Of a DNA stretch of 64,000 bases, positions 41,686-53,846 are shown in pieces (the first letter of the stretch is position 1; each line of letters starts with the position of its first letter). The position numbers and the translations under genes are program-made. Source of the stretch: Marasmius tenuissimus (taxonomy: Eukaryota; Basidiomycota; Agaricomycetes; Agaricales; Marasmiaceae); contig JAQOTA010000060.1 in the NCBI GenBank assembly GCA_029532415.1, positions 1,674,001 through 1,738,000 on the forward strand, in the 5' to 3' direction. The notes below the pieces were generated by a model. That model had not been told where the DNA came from and did not search any database. It worked only from the letters and a program-made list of their open reading frames with translations.

Positions 41686-44600
41686 CTAGGCTCCTCCAGC
41701 GCCGCTTCCACTTGGAGGCACCCCACTTGTAAGCGCTGCAGTGAGGATTGCCTGTAGGTACTGGGGCGGCAGCCTCTGCAGCGTTTGCAGCATTTCGAGG
41801 GGAATCTGCTCCGCCTGCCCGGTTTGGGGTACCATTGGCGCTGCTGCAGGCTGCACGTTGTGAGCAGGCTGGGGTAGTGCACTCATTGGGGGTGGGTTTG
41901 GGAGGGGGTGTCCGTATGCGATGTTGCTCTGAAGACTCGGCGCGGCTGTGTTCAAAGCGGGGGCACTGGGGAGCACCACACCGGCATTGCTTTTAGGGGC
42001 TTGCTGGGCGTTGGAGGAGGTCATAGTGCTTTTCGAGGGGCCAGGGCGAGGCTTGGGGATGCTGCTAGAGCTTGCACTGGTAGGGCCTGCAGTGTTGCCC
42101 CTGTGGGTTCGCACTGGTGCAGCGGCGGACGCGGTGACGGTACTGCTTTGCCTGATAGGAGGAGGGCGAACGAGGGGATTTGCCTGGGGGACCGTGGGTG
42201 CGACTGGTGCGGCAACATTGGCAGCGTTGCTGGTACCAACCGGAACTGGGCGTTGGCGTTGGACCATTGATTGTGGCTCAGCCTTGACTGAGGCTGCTGC
42301 CGCAGGAGCAGGAGCAGTAGCCTTGCTGGTAGCGGCTGGAACGATGGGCTGGTGGAAGGTCATTGGCTGGAAGTCAGCATCGGTGGCCGTGATGATGCTT
42401 GAGATCGAGCTCGAGCCAGCTTGCTGTCCTCGTAGTCCTAGGGAGATATTTAGCAATAGAGCTCTCATGTAGGCGAGACTCTGTACTCACGGTTAATATC
42501 GCCATATGACGTGAAGCCTGAGCCCCATCCTTGCTCCGAGATGTTCACGCTCGGGGTGGCCTTGACTCGCTTTGCGCTTGCTTCTCCTGTCACCTCCTCT
42601 TTAGACGGAGAGTCCTTGCGCTTGTTTTTGGCGGCTGCGTAGCTCTGTGAACTTTGTAGTGGACAGTATTACAGCATTAGAACATACCTTTCGGGGTGGT
42701 ATCGATGGTATCAGCGACCGGCAACGACACCGATGCTTTGCCTTTTCCCTTCGTTTGTGATATTGACTTCTTCTTGCGCTTGACTGGGTCACGTCAGCAA
42801 ATTGAATAAAGATGGGGGGCTCATCACTTACGCTTGCTGGGGCTGGCATCGCTGTACATGTCGTTGTCCGCTGCGTTGATTGCGTCATCCAGCCCGTACA
42901 TATCTTCATCAACATCGTCTTGAGCCAGCTGGTCGGTGTTATCGTCGTCTTGAGCTGATTCCAGGTCAAAGGAAACACTGGGAGCGGACCGTGCTGATCT
43001 GCGCGGAGGATAGGACTGGGATGGCGTAGGCGTAGATCCGCCGGCTGAGTCGGAGTCGTTGAGAGAGTCGTGGTCTTGACATTCAACCTTGACCTTGCGG
43101 GGTTTCTGAGTGCCACCACCAGATACAAGGTGCCGGACCTTGTCGAAGAATATCTTCTCAACGTTCCCCTCACTATCGGGGGCACGACTGAGAATGGGAA
43201 CGTCACCAGTCCGGAGCCCTGTAAATTTGATCAGATCCGCCCGAAAACAGAATAAGTAGTGAAGGACTTACTGATACTCTCGACGGTCTTGAAGTGGAAT
43301 GGATGCTGTGCGGAGGGAGCACAACCTTCAAGAATTGCGAGGTGTTCGGCGTGCGTAAGACCCTTCACACCCTTCTTCATTGCAGCACCTTTGCTCTCCC
43401 AGGGAATAGTGACGTTGAGGGGATAATTGACAATACAGAAACCGCGGTCGACGCATTGGGCGACCAAGGACCTCCAGTGGAGCTTTTTCCTGAAGTCAAC
43501 ATTGATGTTTACTAGAGGTTACGGTAAGCGGAAGGATTTGAGAAATCTACGAAAATGAACGTACACGCAAGATTGGATACCGCCTCCCAGGCCTTATCAC
43601 AAACATCGTTTTTGTTTGGATCTCTCGGAGCAACGGAGGTCGTTTGTGATGGTTGGGCCGTTCCCGCAGTGTTGGTGGAGGAGGAGGAAGGACGAGCCTC
43701 AGTGACGACAAGTCCATGTGCCTCTGCCAAGGCGATAACCTCTTGCTTGGTGACATGATCGATGGTGAGTTTCCTGACACAAAGTTAGATACACGAGTTG
43801 AACAGAGATGAGAAATATTTACCCGAGGTGCGCCCTGTAAGATCCGCAAAGACCATCTCTTGTTCTCAGGAAGCCTGTCTCCGCGAACTGTCAAAGGAAG
43901 AGCCGGTCAGTGAGTTAGTGGAAAGGTAAGGTTTACGAGACTTACACCAGCATTTCTTTCGTTCTCGTATACATGAACCAACGACTGGTCTGAAAGGATC
44001 TGACCGCCGGCTCCGACCACCCAGAATTGGAATTCGTATAGAATGCTGCACATATCAAGCTGGTCATAGAAGGATTAGAGACGTATCGTCGAAGCATACG
44101 ACAGGACTCACAAAGTTATCGAGCTGGCGGGTGATTGATTCAAAGGTCCGCTTGCGTTCGCCTTTGCTCTGCTGAGCCCCAACGGCTTCCAGGTTGTTGA
44201 CCTGAGCCCAGTCAGTCAACAACTCCTTGTATTTTTCTTCGCCGTGCTCAGCCTTGAACAGTTTGAAAGTGATGGAAAGGAGGTCGGCGGTGAACTTTTT
44301 GTCCGATTTTTCTAATAGGAGGGTTAGTTCAGTCTTGATATGAAGTAGGATCGTCGGCAACGTACCCTCAAACTCTTTGTATTTGGCAGCTTGCTTGGTC
44401 TTCAGCAAGCGACGGGCCTCTTCAAGCTTGTGCTCCTCGGATGCTGCATACTTCTCGTACACATTCCAAAATGTGTCGTGTCGTCCAAGAGAGAAGTGCT
44501 TGTTGAAGCGCTCCATGACCACAAGGGGTGCAATACCAGTTGCCTCGGAAATTCCTCGTATCACGTTGTACATCTCCTTGAACCCTTTGTAGAGTAAAGT

Positions 44601-45696
44601 GAGTTGTTCGTTGGTCGGCCGGCCAGGTTGACGGGGTCCATCTTCGAAGGGGGTGAGAGGAGATATGCCCCGGCTCGTTGCCGACGTGAGAGTCGAGTCG
44701 TGCTGTCCGGCCTGCTCGTTCGCTCCGGCCCCATCCTCGCCGCTATCCATGGTCCCGTGGTGGCCTTCCAGCTCATCAGGATCGCTAGTCTCCTTGGCTG
44801 GTTGCGGGGAGTTACGTTGTGGGGTTGGCGTCGGCGTTGTCTGGCGCAAAGGAGACTCTGTAACGTCTTCTGGAGGTGAAGATGCAGAGTCAGCATCCCG
44901 TGCCAACGGTGTCGTCTCCCGTGAGGCTGGCTGGTCGTCCGGGGGAGTCGGAGAGGCAAAGTGGGAAGCAGGCTCGTCGGCCTGAGGAGCTGGATCATGG
45001 AGGACCTGGGGGGCAACTCCTTGGGGACCGCAGAGTGAGAGTATGTTCGCCTGAAGCTTGAGCTGAAGTTGTTGCGACAGGGCCGCATCGTCCCCAAACA
45101 TGGTCGGGTTGTTACCAAAGATATGCTGGAGAAGAAGGTTGGGTGGGATCGCCGCGAGCTGTTGTGGAAGAAGGTTGGGCTGGGCTGGGAGTTGTTGCTG
45201 GGGAAAGTTGGGCTGGGCCTCGGGGTGATCGGATTCAACCTCGGATTCTCGTCGGATAGCAGTATTTACCATCGATGAGTGAGCACCATCGGTGGGCTTG
45301 AGCCTTCTCTTTTTCGACGGGGTAGAAGGGGCGGTGTCACTTGGAGGGAGGGAATACGAGGTACGAGCATTGCTATCAACAGGTGGATTCCAAGAAGAGT
45401 CGGAGGGAGGAACAGAATGCGAGGAACCAGCAGCGGCGCTATTCGATTGAACAGCCCGATTGTAGGCATCCACCACCTCAGGTCTGTTAACATAGTTGAT
45501 GTAGTCTTGGTCGCCATATTCGTCGGCCGATTCATTGCTCTGAGACCCTCGCGGCTGAGTGGAGGGTGGGAAGGAGGGTCCGACCTCCTCTTCGTCTTCA
45601 AAGGGCTGAGCAGAAGTTGGACGCAAGGCGGTGAACTGTGTCTAGAAGAGGAATTGGTAAGGTGGAACTTGCCCTCGATGGTGAGGAACGTACCAT
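41686..45696 (-). CDS. Large low-complexity protein of unknown function at the island edge
   Basis: Spliced protein of more than 1,000 residues. The N-terminal third is rich in Gln, Pro and Ser (NFPQQQLPAQPNLLPQQLAA). A more ordered middle follows: LLYKGFKEMYNVIRGISEAT, VMERFNKHFSLGRHDTFWNV, a charged helix EEARRLLKTKQAAKYKEFEG, then FESITRQLDNFLDMCSILYE and FQFWVVGAGGQ. The C-terminal third is Ala/Pro/Ser/Gln-rich and ends SGAGGA. From memory this order (a FNKHF/FW region, then a repeated globular block) resembles an expanded family of agaricomycete proteins of unknown function; that is a weak match. A donor directly after the ATG at 45694-45696 joins M to TQFTALRPTSAQPF. No catalytic domain is recognised. 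Confidence 0.75.
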
Positions 45697-46724
45697 AGTG
45701 AGGAATTCGTACGGTACAATAACGTCGACGCGTGAGACGCGTAGAGGCGCGCTGTGAATGCTTCAAGGGTTCGAAACAGTTAGATGTTGTACTCCATGCA
45801 CGTACAAATGTAAGAAACTTACAGTGCGAAGGCGAAAAAAAAAGTGCAGGCAAGGTACACTGATGGGGGAGAAAGAAGAGAGGATAGGTGCACGCTTGCA
45901 CCATTGCGCAGGAATTTATACCGTCGTAGGGATCCGAAGAAGCAAACTTTTTTACTAGATTGAGGATCTTGAGAGGTTGAGAAGGCGGAAGGAAGCGCGC
46001 CTGGATGCACCTTGTGCGCCGCGTGCATGATTGAAGTTCGAAAGTTCGCGCAAGATGGCAGAAACCCGGATGGATAAAAGCAAGAGAGAAGTGCCCAAGA
46101 CGAGTGAGCTGGATTACATGCCCCAAGAGGAACTGGGATGACGAGGTGGTGGTGGTCGGAATGTAAAGGGCATGAGGTGTCAGAAGCTGTGCAAAACATA
46201 CCAAATTGGGTCTAACTCAAGATTATTTCCGCGCCAACGAGTTGGGACTCACCAAAGAAAATCCTCGTGAACTACATACATGGTTTTGAGCAAGAGAGAT
46301 GAGCGGGTGGTAGTGAGAGAGATAGGTATGGAAGGTATGGAAAATAGAATCAAAACAACAATTCAGGTAACTTACAAGAAATCCTTCCCGAATTTGTATA
46401 GAACTGCGAGCACAGGGAGTTGAACTTGGAGCCTGGGGATCGTATGGGCCAACGTTACCTCACTGAAGGGGAATACTACCGATAGACTACAGAGGAGCTG
46501 AAATATGAGGATTTGTCTTCAATATGGGGTAAAGTTACTTGAGTTGACTGGAGAGGTGATTGCGAGCTGAGTTGGGTGCGAAGTAAATAAGATAAAAACG
46601 AGACGAGTTGAGAGACTTGGTGGTAACGCTACAGGATGCTTGGTCAACTGTGGTAACCTATGCTCATCGTTCAATAGCTACATGCTATTCTACATAAGCG
46701 CTGGCGACAAGAGCAATTACAATC
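45697..46724. other. Intergenic in the accessory island, contains a tRNA-like relic
   Basis: About 1 kb upstream of the large low-complexity gene. A 312-codon minus-strand frame (45266-46204) overlaps that gene's coding exon in another frame and is taken as a shadow. The only notable feature is the A-box/B-box pair at 46416-46489. Confidence 0.45.
46416..46489 (-). other. Degenerate tRNA-like sequence (A box and B box) or SINE relic
   Basis: On the minus strand TAGTCTATCGG (46479-46489) matches an RNA polymerase III A box, and GTTCAACTCC (46416-46425) matches a B box about 55 nt further on. The T-arm stem and acceptor stem do not pair well and the anticodon stem is imperfect, so this is not an intact tRNA. 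A tRNA pseudogene or tRNA-derived short interspersed element is the likely reading. Confidence 0.3.
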
Positions 46725-47524
46725 CTACAGAAATTTTGTGTGCCCGAGTTGTTTGAGATCGTGAGCCTCATGGAGCCCCAGAATTCCACCGTCCAAAAAC
46801 TCGCAATGAATGTCATTAATCCATCGCACGACCTCTTCGATCTCGATTCTCATGTCATCGACCTCTTTCCATAGCGAGTAGGGTCCACTGTGCTGGATGT
46901 GGCGTTGCATATTCTTTAACTCTCGCTCCATTTTGTCAAATGGCTGGCTGGATTCGTCCAAGAATGAGGGCGGTAGGTAACCTTCATAAGGTACTGGGGT
47001 AGTGAACTTGTTGTATACCGTCTCGACGAAAAATGCTCGGTTTTGGACAATTGTAACGAATTCCGCATGAATCCGGCGGGCTCTTTTCATCGTATAACTG
47101 TAGCGGGAGATATCCTGTGCCTCAGAGCTAGTACAGGTTTGAAGCATGAGAAGTAAGTCGAAGAGATTGTGTTGTGTTACGCACCTTGAATCCCGGACCT
47201 CCGATCCCTCGCTGGTGCTTGTGTCTTTCAGCCCTTCTCGTTTCTCTTTGCGCTCTCGAGCCCTGTTGACGGACATATGTAAGCTGGAAAGGAAGTTTAG
47301 AACGAAGTTCATACATAAAACATACCTATCATCCTCATTGAGATCATTTCTCTCTTGACGCCGTCTACGAAGCTCATCCGTATGTCTAGGAGATAAATAT
47401 TAGATGATTAATGATTGTAGAGTCTTGAAGGACCTAGAACTTACTTTTCACGATATCTCTTTGCTGCCAACTTGTTGGCGGCCAATCTTTCTTCGTGAGT
47501 GTGGTACAACCGTTTGCGGGCCAT
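46725..47524 (-). CDS. Small protein with basic bZIP-like N-terminus, unknown function
   Basis: Four exons encode about 200 residues. The start is MARKRLYHTHEERLAANKLA followed by AKRYREKHTDELRRRRQERN, a strongly basic helix like the DNA-contacting half of a bZIP but without an obvious leucine zipper. After a short acidic insert (KDTSTSEGSEVRDS) the rest is a helical domain (YTMKRARRIHAEFVTIVQNR, ELKNMQRHIQHSGPYSLWKE followed by VDDMRIEIEEVVRWINDIHC). It ends LKQLGHTKFL. All three introns have GT-AG ends and clean phases. Small proteins with similar basic starts recur in mushroom genomes near mobile DNA, from memory. DNA binding is inference. Confidence 0.72.
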
Positions 47525-48144
47525 CGTGGTAAAAAGGCAATCTGGCTTGTAGTTGCATATGCCAGTTATTCAAGTTCGTCATTTTTTGGATCAAGGGATC
47601 GAACGAACCCTTCCTTCCGACATTCAGGCAATATCGAAAGTGATAGCACGGGAGTTGTGGGCCGCACTTTGGCGTCATAATATCATAAGCTGCAGGCTGT
47701 AAGGAAGATATGTTTTCTGTGCGACTTACTGGGTGTTCATCATTTTTTGTAGAGAGAGAACGAGCTCAGCTCTCAGTGGAGTTTTCCTGGTGAATCTCAG
47801 GAGGTGTATTCCGAATCGATTCCAGATTGGTATGACCATACCCGTCATCGTCCCATAGTGACAGAACTAAAATATGTTTTCGTCATTGAACACTCGGTCT
47901 ACCGGCAACCGGTGACTGGTAAGTTAACCGGGAACCGGTTACCCATCGGCATGAAACGGCATCCTCACTCCTGTAACTGTGTAGTTGCAAGAAATAGAGT
48001 TTGAACCTTGTTTGAACAGAAAGTCGGACACTAATCACTGCCTAACCAGCTCTCACAGCCAAGAGGGAAAAAAAGTCAACGATTCAGATACCAGTACGTT
48101 TTCTGAAACTCTTTTAGCAAACTGAACTGACTCACGATCTAAAT
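47525..48144. other. Divergent intergenic region with ACCGG repeat cluster
   Basis: About 620 nt between two divergent genes in the island. It holds the promoters of both and the ACCGG cluster at 47901-47945. No gene was seen. Confidence 0.5.
47901..47945. repeat. ACCGG direct and inverted repeat cluster
   Basis: Within 45 nt the core ACCGG appears several times in both orientations, for example ACCGGCAACCGGT and AACCGGGAACCGGTT, with an imperfect palindrome ending GGTTACC. It sits about 200 nt upstream of the ATG at 48145. It could be an operator-like binding array or a subterminal repeat of a mobile element. Confidence 0.5.
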
Positions 48145-48878
48145 ATGATAGTGACAGATAACATCACCGATGATACCGATACCCGGACCCCGGTTGAGCC
48201 ACGGGAAGATGATCTTCAGATCACCCGCTCCCCAATCGAGCAATCCTACCACGAGCTCGTGCACGCAACCGGAGGCCTACTGGACGTATACTATTGGCAG
48301 CAGGATCCCACCCCCAAGGCCCTCGAGGACCTGAGTGGCAAAGTCTACGCGGTTTGGGTTGAAGTTTGGCCTGATCCATTGGACGTCGAGCTAGTAAAAG
48401 AGGAGGCAGGCGGTGATAAAGAGAAAGCAGCTATCATTCTCCAGAGGGTAAGTCTTCATTCTCACTCTACTAACTTTTCCTGACCATAAATCTCGACCAG
48501 AACCTAATCCAGGACGCTGCCAAAGCAACAGCAAAGTTCCGACGAAATGTTGAAGAACGGATCGAGCTGGACAACTTTACTCGGGCAGAAGCTGTGCGCC
48601 AGGGGTACGCCACATGGGATCGGGCGATGGACGGGATTTCTCTATACCACGGGTGGTCCCGTTGGGCCAATCCGGCCTACATGGAAGCTCTCGCCACCCT
48701 GAAGAAGGCATTCAAGGCGAAGAACGACGCCGAGTTGGATTGCTGGAGGGGCCCTATGTTTGACGTGAAGGAGGGCCCAGAGAAGTACATTGAGAAGGTC
48801 CTGGAATGCTATGGAAAGACTACAGTCTTTTATGACAAGGCTCTAGACCACTTTCTCGGAAATATTTACCCTTGGTAG
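48145..48878 (+). CDS. Hypothetical protein in the transposon island (about 220 aa)
   Basis: Two exons joined at IILQR to NLIQDAAKAT. The N-terminus is acidic and hydrophilic (MIVTDNITDDTDTRTPVEPR). A conserved-looking, Trp- and Tyr-rich core follows (GLLDVYYWQQDPTPKALEDL, VWVEVWPDPLDVELVKEE), then a helical C-terminal half (DAAKATAKFRRNVEERIELD, GYATWDRAMDGISLYHGWSR) ending FLGNIYPW. No signal peptide, membrane segment or known domain is visible. It sits tail-to-tail with the KDZ-Ulp1 gene, whose stop is 234 nt away. It may be cargo of that element, but no terminal repeat has been found to show this. Confidence 0.74.
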
Positions 48879-49111
48879 TTTGACAATATTTTGCGACCGT
48901 TATGTCTTGTAGCAGAGTCTCCCCCGTGTAATCATGTACCAAGTCAGATATACAAAAGTCCTTGCTCGCTTTTCACTTTGCCCGATTGAAATGTACCCTC
49001 GGACTCGTTGCAATACACGCAAACAAGTCTTGGCTAAAGTTGAATTTTGTGTCTCACGCACTTTTTTCGAATTGTTCTGTGCTTAGTATCGCTAGGTCTA
49101 TAGACTGTAAG

Positions 49112-52100
49112 TTATCCCCGTGGTAAGGTTCTAATTAGACGTTTGAGAAACCAACGGAATTTCGACACATCCCGTTCCTCCAGATGAGCGTAATCGTAGC
49201 CTCTGAAAATACCCACCATCACCCATAGAATCCATAGCCCACAGTCGTAACCGTTATGCTGCACTGCAGAAAGCCGGAGAGGTCGTGCTACCCAGTCCGA
49301 AAGGCACTCCAGGGATTCATAGACTATCTTCTGTCCTTGACTCCTTGCCATTTCCGTCAAGCGAGAGACTGTGACTTGTATTTTCTGGTGAGAAAGAACA
49401 ACATTAGTTCAACTCTAGCATCATAGAACCAATAACTGACCGGAAGCCACTCGGCGAGGAATTTCTTCGATGCGAAACTATCAAAGAGGATTATCTCCCG
49501 GGTATCCGCCTTCACGATGGCAACTGCCCAATGCTCCATAGTCCGAGAATGGATCGGAATAATCCATATCCGCTTCGACCAATACTCAGTATGCTGTACC
49601 ACTCGCCACGCTGCCTGGGTCCAGGAACTTTTCTGCATAAGCGAGGGTATGGTGAAGGTCGAGAAGACAGTGACTGAGGTGTCCATGCTGCTGAACTGTT
49701 CTTGAAGTAAGATGGCACACCCGTTGACGCAGTCTTCGTTAAGTCGAGCCGTTGAGTTCTCAAGTATGGCGAGCTCCCGGGCTTGAAACTTGTGCCGGAC
49801 TTGGGGATTGCGGGACAAGCGAACCATTCGATCGCAACTCCAAGGCCCCTCGAGCTTGGGGAATGTCCAGTTCTTGATACCCTGGGCAATGACCGCATCA
49901 ATCTGAAGTTCTTTCTAAAACAGGATGAGTCGAAGGTCACACTGGAATGCGACATATACGTACCGGCAATCTCCATTCGAGATGCAACTGGTCTCCCTCG
50001 TCCTCTGAGTCCTCCGAGTCATGCAGATCCGCTAGTGCGAGCACTTCCCCAGTCACCACGATATCTTCATCATCCGAATCGTAGTCTGAATCTACTGCCG
50101 CTGATGAAACGGGCTCGCCTTGTTCCTTCTCAACCTCTCTGTCTCTGGCCTCTCCACGTCCATCCGCTCTGCCTCTGTCCTCTCCGTCTGTCTCGCTATC
50201 ATCCATATCAACAACCGAATCCGAGTCCGAATCGTCACGGGTGCCATCAACCCCAACGCCCACCTCAGTATCTCCGTCCTCGTTGTCCAAAGGTAGCGGC
50301 GGCTGGAACGGAGCAGGTACCGATGGTACCTCGTCACAAATTGGTAGTCGGACATGTTGATTGACAAGTTTGATTTGTTCTTCGAATGTAGTTTTGGCGA
50401 TGAAGAACGTAGACCATTGATCTGCCAGTAGCAGATGGTCCTGGAGGCGCAGCTTGAGGAGCGCTCGGTAACCAACAACTTTGGAATAGTGAGCTTATAA
50501 TTTGACTGTGAATAACGACCTCAAACTCACAAGAGGGCTCATTGATCAAGACCATCAGTGCGTGGAGCTCGTTGCGGAACCACAAGCATAGGTTCTTTGC
50601 TTCCTTCGTTAACCGTCTACGCTCTTCTGCACATCGGTCCAATATCAATACGGCCCGAATGCCCGTACGGACGTTGTCGTCGGTCAACCAGCGTGGCGGA
50701 GAGGTAGAAGCCGTGATCCAAACATCTTCCCAGAGGCCAGACGACTCCGTATCACGAAGGGTGCTCAGCTTCAGCGGGAGGGGTTTTGGAACCGGAATAT
50801 TGTATGACGGGTCGTAGCTGGTTTCGAGATAGGCACAGTACTCGTTGTATCTCCGTATGAGATTTTCGAGTGCTGGCCTTCGTTTGGAGATGGCTTGACG
50901 CGTTTTCTGGTGCGCCTTGGTCCCTGCAAATACACGCAATCAGTCACCGTCGAGCATAAGTGAGCAAATACTCACCAATTGCCTCGTGAGCACCACCGAC
51001 AGCTTGATCAATTTGTGCAAATTCTTGGAAGCTGGCTATTGCTTTGGCGCGGATTGCGATCTTGGTGTCACGGGCCAACAAAAGCGTGTGGAGGTACTCT
51101 AAAGGGACGTTGGTGAGGTTGGGATGGTTTTGAGGGAGGTTAAGGGAGTCATAGAGCTCTTCCGCCTTCTTCGTCAGAGCGGAATGAGTTCGTTCGAGCT
51201 CGGCAAGGAGAAATAGGGCATCACTGGGTGGAAATGGCATCTTCTTTATGGCGGACCTGCTGGCATCAATTGATGCTTGTAACGATCGTATTTCCGACTG
51301 TAGTTTGAGCACTTGTTCCAGCTCTTTCTTGAGACGTGCAGGGGCATCTGGTCAAGTTCATCAGTGGGATCTCAATTGGGAGGACATGAAAGTACGTACG
51401 TGTTTTAGGTGAACGCTGGACTGAGCGTTGTTCTTCCCATAGCGATCTGAGCTCCTGGACCGGTACCTTACTCTCTCGCAGCTGGCGAACTGCTTCGGCC
51501 TCCTTTTTCTGGACAAACTTGACAAGTTTACGCTGGATGGTAGTGCCGAGCCCTTCACGGTGATCCTCGGCAATGGCATCACACTGGCGATCGAGCAGCC
51601 AGATGCGTCTTTTTCGCTACGGAAACCGGTCAGTGGATGTCACCTTAATAAACATGAAGGTAGTTCTTGACTTACCGAGGATCGCCGCTCCAGTCCGATG
51701 AGCTTGCGAAGGTTTGACCACAACCGCTCGTTTCCCTCTCCATCTGTGAGTCCAAGCCCCTTCTTCATCCGCGGGTTGTAATAGATCTGACACGTCCATT
51801 GGTGTCCGTATGCATGCAATACCGCCGTCGCGAACTGAATTCGGGATACTATTGATTCGTCCAGGAGATCATACTGTGAATGAATCACAAGATTCAGTTA
51901 CTCGGGTTTTGCGAAGGGAAGGAAAAGGCTGCTTACCATACTCAGACTACGGTCAAGAACACAGCCTACATCGTACAACACTGCAACGGTAGCATGGTCC
52001 GGGATCTGCTGGAAAAAGTCTTCGAGAAGAGCGATAGCAAATTTCTGTTGCTCTCCGGGTGTGTCGATAGATGCCGCAAGAAGGGGGATGTCGTGTCTAC

Positions 52101-53846
52101 AGACGAGAGCCATCATTCCGTTCTCGTCGAACCTTTTACTCGACGCCTGTTCCTTGTCTCCCTTCGCAGCCTTGTAAGATTCAGAGTCAGCGTCAATGAC
52201 TTCGTCTGGGATAACGGGATTGCGGGGCTTGGGAGGTTTCTTGCGAGCCTCTTCAATTCGTACTCCAACAGCGTCGACAAATTCCTTGTCGAGGAAACGG
52301 TATGAGTCATAAAACTCGACTCCATCTCCTCCCGACTTGAGATGGCGATGGTGAAAATTACCATCAAGAGCGACATGGATATCTCCGCCGCTATTGGATA
52401 AATCAGGCTGAGCAGGGTAATCTTGAATCATAACATCGACTACTCACTTTTGGAACGATTCGCCGAATCGTTGCCCACCGAAGCAGGCCGGGCAAAGCCT
52501 TTGTAGATATCCTGCACATTGGCCTGCTGCAAGAGGTTTCTCTCCCTCTCCCTCCTCTATAACCGTCGCAGGCTGATTCGAGGCCTCCGGTTGCGTGTTA
52601 GCATGCGGAATTGTAGTCAGTTTTGGAGCGGGAACCATAGAAAATGCGGTCGAGGTCGTGTGAGAAGATGTGATAGAGGAGATGGCGTCGGGAAGTTGGG
52701 GAAGCTTGGTTTTGGTGTCTTCGAGGCGATCGTTGAGGTGCCGATCGATGTCATTCCTCAACATATCATACCACTCAAGGGAATGTCCGAGAGCACGTCG
52801 CAACGGGTCAGTGGGTGCTTTTCCCTGAGCGAATCATCCGCATGAGTTTTGATTGCTCAAAGGTTTGACAAAGAAATGGCACCTACCTCGGAGTCAAGTA
52901 GTCGGAAGCCACGTCGTCTATAGGTCGTTTCGAGTGCCGCGGCCAGTGATGTAACAGCATCGGAGGAGTGCTCACAAAGCGCTTGATAGAGATCAAGCAG
53001 GTCGATGGCGATTGCCGTGCGGTATTGCGAAGGCGACGTTGGGAAAAAACCATGAAGAACCAGGCTTTGCGCAAGTGTCTGACAAGAACAGGACCGAAAG
53101 GTTCGAATCCGGTGGTCTAACGGAAGTTCAGAAGCTCAGAGATGAGTCCAAAAAGAGCAAAGGGTATTCGCAGACGTACGGTCAACATGATAAACATGTA
53201 CCTCAGTGTCCACAACAATACATTGCCCACTGCACTGGTGCGCCGGTGATCTTGTATCTCCTAGGCTCTTTCCTATGGTGCACTCCTTATACTGTAGGTA
53301 TGCTGCTTCGAGAGTGGGAAGTAGAGCTTTCCATCTCTTGATTACCCCCTCTGCTTCCTCTGCGGCGGTCCTGACTTTTTTCGGTGCTCGCGGCTTGGGC
53401 TCAGTCTTTTTCCGGCGCGCTTTTGGTGTTTTTGGAGTTGAAGCTGCGAACGAAGGGGTATCGTATCCTGAGAACAGCATGAGTTGTGCGGGTGATGCAT
53501 CAAGAGATGCTTCAAGAGAATGGAGATTGTTTCTTTTCGAGGGTGTGGTGGGTGCAGCTGGTGAACCGGCGAGGATTGATGAATCTGGCTCGGAATCAAG
53601 ATCTATAGAGCACGGAGATGCTGAGACATCGTCTCTGTGGTTTCGAGAGCTTTCGGGAGTGCTGGGGGTCGTCGAAGGCGGAGGTGAATTGGGTGCTACG
53701 TTCGTGAGTGCAGCTATTTTCTTCCGGAGCATTTCTTTCCGCTTCGCGTGAAAATCGAGGTTCACTAAAGTCGCATTGGCCTTCGAGCGCTTCTTCCTCG
53801 GGCTTATTTCAAGGCGTCCTAGCGAAATTTTTGCCCGCCGTTGCAT
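49112..53846 (-). mobile_element. KDZ transposase fused to a Ulp1-type SUMO protease (CxC-KDZ-acidic linker-Ulp1)
   Basis: One gene of about twelve exons, roughly 1,350 residues, with no stop or frame break at any join. The N-terminus is disordered (MQRRAKISLGRLEISPRKK). A cysteine cluster follows (CSGQC, then RIRTFRSCSCQTLAQSLVLH and GFFPTSP), matching the CxC element seen ahead of KDZ transposases. The RNase H-fold transposase has VALDGNFHHRH (Asp), AVLYDVGC (Asp) and DGEGNERLW (Glu). A long coiled-coil region follows. A join of SF to VGYRALLKLRLQDHLLLADQ keeps the frame open into an acidic stretch (DDSDSDSVVDMDDSETDGED) and then a C48 peptidase: HWAVAIV (His), ILFDSFA (Asp), QHNGYDCGLWILW (Gln, Cys). 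The stop is TAA at 49112-49114. The ATG is at 53846; an upstream TTG is not a start. It looks intact and possibly active. Confidence 0.92.

Noticed and set aside
41948..42472. 174-codon plus-strand frame rich in Ala, Leu and Gly
   Set aside because: Antisense of the Ala/Pro/Ser-rich C-terminal exon of the large low-complexity gene.
45266..46204. 312-codon open frame on the minus strand
   Set aside because: It overlaps the first large coding exon of the 41686-45696 gene in another frame, and its composition (Pro/Ser/Thr/Arg with hydrophobic patches) looks like a frame shadow plus promoter DNA.
53100..53110. Perfect tRNA B-box sequence GGTTCGAATCC on the plus strand
   Set aside because: It lies inside a transposase exon (minus-strand codons for RIRTF), has no matching A box at the right distance, and no cloverleaf can be drawn.
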